Below are positions 57,141-64,000 of a DNA stretch of 64,000 bases, one piece after another. Below the pieces are notes generated by a model. That model was not told the origin of the DNA, made no database searches, and was given only the letters and a program-made list of their open reading frames with translations. Source of the DNA: JBMNUM01 sp050946275 (lineage in GTDB: Bacteria > Actinomycetota > Coriobacteriia > Coriobacteriales > CADBOM01); assembly GCA_050946275.1 (NCBI GenBank), contig JBMNUM010000004.1:1-64000 (forward strand), read 5' to 3'. Each line of letters starts with the position of its first letter. The stretch's first letter is position 1. The translations under genes were made by a program, and so were the position numbers.

Positions 57141-58265
57141 ATGGATAGACGCGAATTCGGTTCGAGCTCGGTGTTTATCGGCGATGATGCCTACGAGGCC
57201 ATCGCCGATGTCCTCTCCGACGCGCGGTGCATCCTGCTCGTGCATGGCAGGTCGTATGCCCGGTTCGTCGAGCTTGCCTCGTTCATCGAGTCCCTGCCGG
57301 CGCGGATCGTCCATTTTACCGGCTATTCCCCCAATCCCCTTTACGAGGAGGCGCTGGAGGGTAGGAAGCTGTTCCTTTCCGAGGGATGCGATGCCATCGT
57401 GACCGTCGGCGGCGGCAGCGCCATCGACACGGCGAAGGCGATCAAGCTGTTCTCCGCCATGGCGGATTGCGATGACTATCTCGCGGCGCCTGCGGTCAGG
57501 TCTGCGGTGTCGCATGTGGCGGTTCCCACGACGGCGGGGACGGGGAGCGAGGGCAACGGCAATATCGTGCTGTACCGAAACGGCGTGAAGCAGTCCCTGC
57601 ACGAGGATTTCGTCGTGCCCGAATACGCCGTGCTCGTGCCCGCCCTCGTCAAGTCCCTCCCCGATTATCAGAAGAAGTCGACGGCGCTCGACGCATATTG
57701 CCAGTGCTTTGAGTCTCTTTGGGCCGTCGCGGCAACGGATGAGTCCCGTCGCTATGCAGCTGAGGGGTTACGTCTGCTCGACGCGAACATCGAGCGGTAT
57801 TTCGACGGGGACGTCTCCGTTGCCGGGAGCATGCAACTCGGCGCGCACTACAGTGGTCGTGCCATCGACATCTCCAAGACGACCGCTGCGCATGCCATGA
57901 GCTACAAGCTCTCGTCGATGTACGGCATCGCGCACGGACACGCCGTGGCGCTGACGCTGCCGCATATCTGCGCGCTTACGGTTGAGCGCCTCGAGGAAGA
58001 CGGCGATGCGACACACGGCAAGTTGCGTTCTGCCCTGCAGACGATAAGGGATATCATATCTCCAGACGGTAATTGGCATGACGTGACGATTCGCCTGTTT
58101 GACGTGCTCGGGAAGGCCGCTTTTGCTCCGCTTGCGCAGGCGGCGGTGGGGGACATCTCGATATTGGTGGAGTCTGTCAATCCAGTCCGTCTTGGAAACA
58201 ACCCGCTTGCGCTGGACGAACGTGATTTGAACGAGCTGTACCGCAAGGTTTTCTTTTCTGAGTGA
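57141..58265 (+). CDS. Iron-type alcohol dehydrogenase, probable phosphonoacetaldehyde reductase
   Basis: The 374-residue group III alcohol dehydrogenase has GGGSAIDTAK (90-99), TTAGTGSE, and metal ligands D184, H251 and H265. The usual second ligand His is Q188 (LDAYCQCFES), which may be a feature of this subfamily. Directly after ppd, it is best read as reducing phosphonoacetaldehyde to 2-hydroxyethylphosphonate, as FomC does. No aminotransferase for 2-aminoethylphosphonate is present. Confidence 0.85.
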   Translation: MDRREFGSSSVFIGDDAYEAIADVLSDARCILLVHGRSYARFVELASFIESLPARIVHFTGYSPNPLYEEALEGRKLFLSEGCDAIVTVGGGSAIDTAKAIKLFSAMADCDDYLAAPAVRSAVSHVAVPTTAGTGSEGNGNIVLYRNGVKQSLHEDFVVPEYAVLVPALVKSLPDYQKKSTALDAYCQCFESLWAVAATDESRRYAAEGLRLLDANIERYFDGDVSVAGSMQLGAHYSGRAIDISKTTAAHAMSYKLSSMYGIAHGHAVALTLPHICALTVERLEEDGDATHGKLRSALQTIRDIISPDGNWHDVTIRLFDVLGKAAFAPLAQAAVGDISILVESVNPVRLGNNPLALDERDLNELYRKVFFSE

Positions 58266-58278
58266 TAGGAGCGCTGTT

Positions 58279-59130
58279 TTGTCTAACGGTGAGGACAAGT
58301 ATGTCCTACATACCAGCGAAGATGGAACCGAGTTCTATCTGAGCAAGGAGTACGGGCTCGCGGATCTTCAGAGAACCCAGGATCGATCGGTCGAGATGAT
58401 GAAGGTCATCGTCGACATCTTCGAGAAGAACTGCATCGACTATTGTCTGGCCCATGGCACCTTGCTCGGGCTTGTCAGGCACGGCGATTTCATCCCATGG
58501 GATGATGATGTCGACCTTTTCGTGTTCGACAACGATTACGCGCGGGCCATACAGGCGCTCCGCCGATTTCTTCCGCAGGACATGGTCGTGCACAACAAGA
58601 GGGTCGATCCGATCTACTGGCCGCCCTGGACCAAGATCCGGGATGTTGGCAGCGACACATACGAGTCTCTCTGGGTGATTGATCGCCGGATGAAATACCA
58701 CGGCATCTGCGTGGATATCCTCCATGTGACTCCTGCCCGGAAGCTTCCTAAGCAGGAGGACGAAACCGGGAAGAGGGGCGGCTTGCGCGGGCTGTTCTCC
58801 AAGAAGGAGCCCGAGCCGCAGGCGATGGCAGCCGATGAGGAGCAGCGCGACTACGAGCCGCTGGGGTTCGGCGAGTATCCCAGCGTGGGTCAGGGCCTCA
58901 CCTGCATCGCGAACATGGATACTGTCATCGAGTGCACTTTCGACTATGATGACGTGTTTCCCACCAAGAAGGCGGTCTTCAGGGGAATCGAAGTCGCCGT
59001 TCCGAACAATCCGGATGGGGTGCTCTCGTCTATGTACGGTGATTATATGAGGTTGCCGGATCTCGAAGACCGGAAGCCCCATTTCGACCGAGTGACTTTC
59101 TTTGATGACGTGCAGAATGAATCTGAGTAG
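58279..59130 (+). CDS. LicD-family phosphotransferase (second copy)
   Basis: The 283-residue protein has the LicD core GTLLGLVRHGDFIPWDDDVD (60-79) then LFVFDNDY. The start is TTG with AGGAG upstream. A charged insertion around residues 155-190 (KRGGLRGLFSKKEPEP) splits the domain. Immediately after the phosphonate genes, it is the prime candidate to transfer hydroxyethylphosphonate from its CMP ester to a glycan. Phosphocholine or other donors cannot be excluded. Confidence 0.85.
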   Translation: MSNGEDKYVLHTSEDGTEFYLSKEYGLADLQRTQDRSVEMMKVIVDIFEKNCIDYCLAHGTLLGLVRHGDFIPWDDDVDLFVFDNDYARAIQALRRFLPQDMVVHNKRVDPIYWPPWTKIRDVGSDTYESLWVIDRRMKYHGICVDILHVTPARKLPKQEDETGKRGGLRGLFSKKEPEPQAMAADEEQRDYEPLGFGEYPSVGQGLTCIANMDTVIECTFDYDDVFPTKKAVFRGIEVAVPNNPDGVLSSMYGDYMRLPDLEDRKPHFDRVTFFDDVQNESE

Positions 59131-59142
59131 GGGATTGATGCA

Positions 59143-61431
59143 ATGATCGACGAAGCATGCAAGGTGACCGTTGTCTGCATCGCCTATAACCAGGAGCAGT
59201 ACATCGCGCAGGCCCTCGAGAGCTTTATCTCCCAGAAGACGGATTTCAAGTTTCAGATCTTCGTTGGCGAGGATAGGGGCACCGATGGCACAAAGGACAT
59301 CATCCTCGATTACGCCGCGCGCTATCCGGGGTTGATCGTCCCCTTCATCCGCGAGGAGAACATGGGCGCCCAGCGCAACCTCATCGATTTATGCCGACGG
59401 GCCGGCACGCCCTACATTGCTCTTTGCGAGGGAGATGACTACTGGCTCGATGACTTCAAGTTGCAGAAGCAATACGAGCTGATGGAAGAGCATCCCGAGT
59501 ACCGGGCCTGTTTCCACAACACGCGTATCGATGCCGACCAGGATTGGTACCTGAACAGCTACTATATCCCGAACGAAGAGGGAGAGCGCTGCATCCCCAG
59601 CTCCATCCCCGGCTACGACAATGAGCTGACGAGCATGAGGATGGACTATTATATCGGTCTTGGGCCCGCGCATACGTCGTCGATTTTCTATCGATGGGAC
59701 AACGACCGCGAGATTCCCGAGTGGTATTACAACCACATCTACGGGGACCATTCGCTCATGATGATACAGGCGGGCGACGGGCCCATCGGATTCATTCCCG
59801 AGACCATGTCCGCCTATCGTCGCCATGAGGCCGGGGCAAGCGCCATCATGTTCGAGAACAAGACCGAGCATTTCCTGAAGAGCCGAGAGTCGTGGATTGC
59901 CATGGCGACCGATCTCGAAAGGTATTTCAAGAAGCATTACGGAACGTTCGCGAACAAGGAGATACAGGAGAGGATCATCACCGAGTTCGCGAATTACACG
60001 AGGTCGATTGCCGCCTCGGGAGACGACGTGCTTCTGGCAGAGGCCTTCGCGAAGCATCTGTATGCGGTAAAGCTCTATATGGAGCACAGGGATCGCCTCA
60101 ACGCTGAGCACAAGAAGCTGAACGGCCTGTTCACCGAGGAAGAACTCGATATTCTCTGGAAAAACGAATCCGTGAAAGACTTCCTCGCCGACAAGGTCGT
60201 CAAGCGCCACGAGGCCATCGAGCGCGACCTGCTGCTCAAGGCGAGCCAGTACTCCGAATTCGCATTGCTTCCCAAGGACAAGTCGATCTGGGCTTTCTCC
60301 TGCGATGGCTATAACGCCTATTCCAATAACGCGCGATATCTTTTCGAATACATCATCGCGTTTCATCCGGAAATCAAGCCCGTGTGGATCACGAAGAGCA
60401 AAGGCGTGTTGAACTTTGCGCGTGCAGAGCATCTTCCAATCGTGAGTTTTGGGACTCCAGAGTGCACGGAAATCCTCAAGAGGGCATCCGTTGCGTTCTT
60501 CAATGACAGCAAGGTCGTGAGCTTCCGCGTCAAGGGCTTCAACAAGGGGATCAAGATGGTCAGGCTTGGCACGGGTTTCCATCTTGATGACACCCGCACG
60601 AGAGCCAGATACTCCAGTCCGGAGTTCAATCCGGAGGCAACGGTCGATGATGTTGCCAAGCTGCACGTCGGCAAGTACGGAAAGGCCTTAGTGAACAGCC
60701 TGAACATAGACTTCTTCACAGAGCACAGCGAGGATTTCGAGCTCGCTCTGGCACCGAACGCTCTTATGAAGGAGGTGCTCCGAGACTTCCTTCATATTCC
60801 GGAGGACCGCATCCTCGTCTGCGGCTCACCTCGCTCCGAGGCCTTGCTCGACAACACCGCCGACCATACGCGCAGAATCATTTTCGCGCCGTCAATCGAC
60901 AAGGGCGTCACCGACCAAGAGGCCTTCATCGACGATTTCTTCAGCCATCTGGACGACATCAACGATTGCCTCGAGCAACTGGACTTGTACATGGACGTCT
61001 ACATACAATCCGGTTTTTCCGGTGCCGACAAGAAGCGCATCGAGGACAGGATCGACCAGTACCAATACGTTAATTTGCTGAGAACACACGATATATACAA
61101 GGATTTGGCCCGCTATGAGCTGATGATTAGCGATTACAGCAATGTCATGTACGACTATCTGCTGCTCGATCGCCCGATAGTGGTTTTTAATCCAAACCGC
61201 GAGAAGACTATCGAGCGCATTTCCATGTTTTACGACTATAACGACATGATTCCCGGCGAACAGGTGGTGACGTGGGATGATGTGCTGGCAGAGGTCGTTA
61301 AATGTCTCGAGAATCCGGAGAGGGGAGCCGAGACGAGGGCGAGGGTTCGTGATGTCGCATACGACTATCCGCTCGATATGAACATCTGCGAGACGATTGT
61401 CGAGGAAGTCAAGCGGAGGATCGGGTTTTAG
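59143..61431 (+). CDS. Fusion of GT2 glycosyltransferase and CDP-glycerol glycerophosphotransferase
   Basis: The 762-residue protein has a family-2 glycosyltransferase at its N terminus (VVCIAYNQEQYIAQALES, EGDDYW with GDD at 97-99). A C-terminal TagB/TagF-like domain starts from about residue 380 (VWITKSKG, DYSNVMYDYLLLDRPIVVFNP). The first part adds a sugar; the second adds glycerophosphate from CDP-glycerol made by TagD. The catalytic histidine context in the TagF half (GTGFHLDD) is preserved in spirit. The Asp-rich GT2 acceptor half resembles the partial gene at 63135. Confidence 0.88.
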   Translation: MIDEACKVTVVCIAYNQEQYIAQALESFISQKTDFKFQIFVGEDRGTDGTKDIILDYAARYPGLIVPFIREENMGAQRNLIDLCRRAGTPYIALCEGDDYWLDDFKLQKQYELMEEHPEYRACFHNTRIDADQDWYLNSYYIPNEEGERCIPSSIPGYDNELTSMRMDYYIGLGPAHTSSIFYRWDNDREIPEWYYNHIYGDHSLMMIQAGDGPIGFIPETMSAYRRHEAGASAIMFENKTEHFLKSRESWIAMATDLERYFKKHYGTFANKEIQERIITEFANYTRSIAASGDDVLLAEAFAKHLYAVKLYMEHRDRLNAEHKKLNGLFTEEELDILWKNESVKDFLADKVVKRHEAIERDLLLKASQYSEFALLPKDKSIWAFSCDGYNAYSNNARYLFEYIIAFHPEIKPVWITKSKGVLNFARAEHLPIVSFGTPECTEILKRASVAFFNDSKVVSFRVKGFNKGIKMVRLGTGFHLDDTRTRARYSSPEFNPEATVDDVAKLHVGKYGKALVNSLNIDFFTEHSEDFELALAPNALMKEVLRDFLHIPEDRILVCGSPRSEALLDNTADHTRRIIFAPSIDKGVTDQEAFIDDFFSHLDDINDCLEQLDLYMDVYIQSGFSGADKKRIEDRIDQYQYVNLLRTHDIYKDLARYELMISDYSNVMYDYLLLDRPIVVFNPNREKTIERISMFYDYNDMIPGEQVVTWDDVLAEVVKCLENPERGAETRARVRDVAYDYPLDMNICETIVEEVKRRIGF

Positions 61432-61528
61432 GCATGTCACCGATGATTCACGTTCGGCAACGTCTGGCAGGAGTCAAAACCGATAGAATAGTGTTTCGTT
61501 CGCATGAGGGAAGTGGAATCGGAGCATA

Positions 61529-62341
61529 ATGCTTGAAGCATTATCCACAATCATCAAGGATATCTGGGAGTGGCGCGATCAGATTCGCCGCCTTGCCGTC
61601 TTCGAGCTGCTGAAGAAGGCTCGCGGCACGGCGTTGGGCTGGGCGTGGCTGTTCATCAAGCCGGGCACCTACCTGTTCTGCTTCTGGTTCGCCCTCGAGA
61701 TCGGCCTGCGCTCCGGATCGACCGATCCGTCCGCGCCGCCGTTCTTCCTCTGGCTGTGCGCCGGCATGATCCCCTGGTTCTTCATGCAGGACATGCTCGG
61801 CCTCGGTGTCGACACATTGCATCGCTACCCATACCTGGTCAACAAGATCAAGTTCCCCATCGGGGGAATTCCGGCGATCTACACGTTCGCGACGCTCATC
61901 TTGCAGCTCATGCTGCTCGTCGTGCTCTTCGTCGTGTACTTCCTGTCGGGAATGAAGCCGGACATCTATCTGCTGCAGGTGCCCATATTGCTCATCATGA
62001 TGCTCGTGTTCTGGTACATAGCATCGATGATGTTCTCCCTGCTCTCGGGTATGAGCAAGGACTTCGCAAACCTCATGTCGGCGCTCTCGACGCCGTTCTT
62101 CTGGCTGTCGGGCGCGATCTTCGATGTGAATTCGATCGGTAGCCACACCATCCAGCGCATCCTCGATTTCAACCCCATCACGTTCTTCATCAACGCGTTC
62201 CGCGACACGTTCTACTACAAGACGTGGTTCTGGGAGAACACGAGCGCATGCGTCGGCTTCGCCATCGTGTTCGTTATCACCTTGGTCGTGATGCTCTGGC
62301 TCTACAAGAAGGTCAGCAAGGAGGTCGCCGATGTCCTCTGA
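61529..62341 (+). CDS. Polysaccharide/teichoic-acid ABC exporter permease (Wzm/TagG type)
   Basis: The 270-residue ABC-2 permease has six predicted membrane helices and an N-terminal cytoplasmic segment (DIWEWRDQIRRLAVFELLKKARGTALGWAW) typical of TagG/Wzm proteins. It exports the lipid-linked glycan made by the island. It overlaps the ATPase gene by 11 bp. Confidence 0.92.
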   Translation: MLEALSTIIKDIWEWRDQIRRLAVFELLKKARGTALGWAWLFIKPGTYLFCFWFALEIGLRSGSTDPSAPPFFLWLCAGMIPWFFMQDMLGLGVDTLHRYPYLVNKIKFPIGGIPAIYTFATLILQLMLLVVLFVVYFLSGMKPDIYLLQVPILLIMMLVFWYIASMMFSLLSGMSKDFANLMSALSTPFFWLSGAIFDVNSIGSHTIQRILDFNPITFFINAFRDTFYYKTWFWENTSACVGFAIVFVITLVVMLWLYKKVSKEVADVL

Positions 62342-63122
62342 TACAGCCGTTCTCAAAGATGCCAAGGCCATTCACAAGGGAGGCGTGAGCGACGAGGTTG
62401 CCGTCAAGTTCGACCATGTGACGAAGACCTACGACCTCTACAAGAACGACAGGGGACGCTTCCTCGGCATCTTCAACTATCGCAAGAAGGGCATGTACGT
62501 CGGTAGCGTCAATGCCAACAACGACCTCTCTTTTGAGATCAAGAAAGGCGAGGCGGTTGCCTTCCTCGGCCACAACGGAGCCGGCAAGTCGACCGCTCTC
62601 AAGATGATCACCGGCGTCGTGCATCCCACGCAGGGCGAGATCGAGGTCAACGGGCGCGTTTCGGCGCTTCTCGAGCTGACTGCGGGTTTCGATGTGCAGC
62701 TCAGCGGTCGTGAGAATATCAACCTCCGCGGCCAGATCCTCGGCCTGTCAAAGCAGGAAATCGAGGCGATCGAGCCCGGCGTCATCGATTTCGCAGAGCT
62801 CGGCCTCTACATCGATCAGCCGATGCGCAGCTATTCGAGTGGTATGCGCGCTCGTCTGGGCTTCGCCTTCGCCGTCGCCATCAACCCCGAGATCCTCGTC
62901 GTGGACGAGGCGCTCTCCGTCGGCGACCGCGCTTTCAAGAAGAAGTGCATCACGCGCATCCGCGAGATCATGATGGACAAGAACGTCACGGTGCTCTTCG
63001 TGACGCATGCCTCCGCCGTGGCCCAGGAGTTCTGCAGCCGCGGCATAGTGCTCGACAAGGGCACCAAGGTTTTCGATGGCGACATCGACGAGGCCACCAA
63101 GTTCTATGAGGCCAACTACTAG
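62331..63122 (+). CDS. Polysaccharide/teichoic-acid ABC exporter ATPase (Wzt/TagH type)
   Basis: The 263-residue ATPase has Walker A GHNGAGKST, the exporter-specific signature SGRENINLRGQILG, SSGMRARLGFAFA, and Walker B ILVVDEALSVGD. It lacks the C-terminal carbohydrate-binding domain of many Wzt proteins, so it is of the short, chain-non-specific type. It pairs with the overlapping permease gene. Confidence 0.92.
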   Translation: MSSDTAVLKDAKAIHKGGVSDEVAVKFDHVTKTYDLYKNDRGRFLGIFNYRKKGMYVGSVNANNDLSFEIKKGEAVAFLGHNGAGKSTALKMITGVVHPTQGEIEVNGRVSALLELTAGFDVQLSGRENINLRGQILGLSKQEIEAIEPGVIDFAELGLYIDQPMRSYSSGMRARLGFAFAVAINPEILVVDEALSVGDRAFKKKCITRIREIMMDKNVTVLFVTHASAVAQEFCSRGIVLDKGTKVFDGDIDEATKFYEANY

Positions 63123-63134
63123 ACGGTGTTTCTC

Positions 63135-64000
63135 ATGAGCGCTGCAACCGACGGCGCGATGCTGGTGACAGTCGCATGCATCGCGTACAACCACGAGAAG
63201 ACCATCGCGGAAGCGCTCGATAGCTTCGTGTCGCAGCGGGCGGATTTCCCATTCCAGGTGCTTGTGGGCGATGACTGCAGCACGGACGGCACAGCCGAGA
63301 TCGTCCGCGAGTACGCGGAGCGGTACCCCGACATCGTCAAGCCCGTCATCCGCGAGCAGAACCTTGGTGCGCAGCGCAATCTCATCGACTTGTGCAGTCG
63401 CGCGGGGAGCACCTACATCGCCTTCTGCGAGGGAGACGACTACTGGACCGACCCGCTCAAGCTCCAGAAGCAGGTCGACTATATGGAGGCGCATCCGGAG
63501 CTCCGCTCGTGCTTCCATGACGTGCGCGTGTCGGTGGAGACGGATGATGGCACATGGATCATCGCCGAGGACTTCTCCCATACCCCCGACGGCGTGCCCC
63601 GCTGGCCCTCGGGCAATCGCGACTTCAAGGTCAAGGAGAGCTACCGGCTCGCCGATTTTGTGAACTTCGGTCTCGTGCACACGTCGTCGATGTTCTTCCG
63701 CTGGGACTACGACCTCGAGATTCCGGAGTGGTATTACGGCCATCTCATCGGCGACTACACGATCTGGGCGCTGCAGCTCGGGCAGGGCGAGTGCGGGTAT
63801 CTGCCCGACTGCATGTCGGTGTACCGCATCTGGAGCGGGGGAGTGTACCAGTACAAATCGCGCTACGAGCTATGGGATGCCACGAAGGCCGACTGGCTCT
63901 CCATCGACCGCGATATGTTCGCGTATTTCACCGAGCAGGTTCCGGACAACGCCATCGCAGCCGAGGTGCTCAAGCGCATGAACATGGACATGCGCGAGCT
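63135..64000 (+). CDS. GT2 glycosyltransferase, truncated by the window edge
   Basis: An open frame from ATG 63135 runs past the right edge (288 codons seen). It contains VACIAYNHEKTIAEALDSF, VGDDCSTDGT and CEGDDYWTDP. It is clearly related to the N-terminal half of the 59143-61431 fusion (EALxSFVSQ, EQNLGAQRNLIDLC). It may likewise continue into a TagF-like domain. GTG at 63126 is an alternative start. Confidence 0.88.
   Translation, partial: MSAATDGAMLVTVACIAYNHEKTIAEALDSFVSQRADFPFQVLVGDDCSTDGTAEIVREYAERYPDIVKPVIREQNLGAQRNLIDLCSRAGSTYIAFCEGDDYWTDPLKLQKQVDYMEAHPELRSCFHDVRVSVETDDGTWIIAEDFSHTPDGVPRWPSGNRDFKVKESYRLADFVNFGLVHTSSMFFRWDYDLEIPEWYYGHLIGDYTIWALQLGQGECGYLPDCMSVYRIWSGGVYQYKSRYELWDATKADWLSIDRDMFAYFTEQVPDNAIAAEVLKRMNMDMRE

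Noticed and set aside
53977..58265. A fosfomycin biosynthesis cluster
   Set aside because: Only the shared early steps are present; no radical SAM methylase, epoxidase (Fom4/HppE) or FomD-like gene, and the neighbours are glycan genes.

Overview
The window is G+C-rich actinobacterial DNA, about 60-65 % by eye. I infer class Coriobacteriia (Eggerthella/Olsenella/Collinsella relatives). The reasons are an RNase J with a lysine-rich N-terminal extension, a HydF maturase, a MerR-zinc-ribbon membrane regulator, and teichoic-acid-type and phosphonate surface genes in a high-G+C anaerobe-like genome. Species cannot be fixed from sequence alone.

Layout. 1-1900: a leftward nitroreductase and an autoregulated MerR-family membrane regulator. 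1890-9650: a rightward housekeeping run (dusB, hemW, then a CIRCE-controlled hrcA-dnaJ-rsmE-mtaB-phoH). 9678-14342: leftward ybeY-dgkA-era-recO and a broken, catalytically degenerate subtilase. 14643-23495: rightward rpsO-pnp-M16 peptidase-dapB-dapA-rnj-MFS. 23500-30115: radical SAM protein, XRE-cupin regulator with acyl-CoA synthetase, 2',3'-cyclic phosphodiesterase, TauE-like permease, glnA. 30728-38069: beta-helix lipoprotein, pepF, mobB and an amino-acid ABC transporter. 38504-46650: phosphohexomutase, tRNA-Pro, DUF4177 protein, rpoD, lipoprotein, galE, hydF. 46836-64000: starting at tRNA-Asn, a surface-glycan island that runs off the right edge.

The island is the most interesting part. 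It carries LicD, an esterase, a Fic protein with its own palindromic operator, ugd, tagD, rmlA and rmlB. These are followed by a phosphonate pathway: a three-domain protein (LicC/PntC-like nucleotidyltransferase + HxGH cytidylyltransferase + PEP mutase), phosphonopyruvate decarboxylase and an iron-type phosphonoacetaldehyde reductase. Next come a second LicD, a GT2-TagF fusion, a Wzm/Wzt exporter and a further GT2. The simplest reading is that PEP becomes phosphonopyruvate, phosphonoacetaldehyde and 2-hydroxyethylphosphonate, which is CMP-activated, transferred by LicD to a glycan, and exported by the ABC transporter. Genes from tagD onward are nearly contiguous on one strand and probably form one operon.

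A second unexpected signal is a family of three intergenic elements, about 108 nt each (4101-4208, 30360-30468, 38260-38367). They share a rigid architecture: one arm, a 25-nt spacer, a second near-identical arm, a 4-5 nt loop, and an inverted arm. The stem sequence changes compensatorily between copies and within each copy. Either of the two direct arms could pair with the inverted arm, which suggests a two-state RNA or a structured repeat rather than simple terminators.
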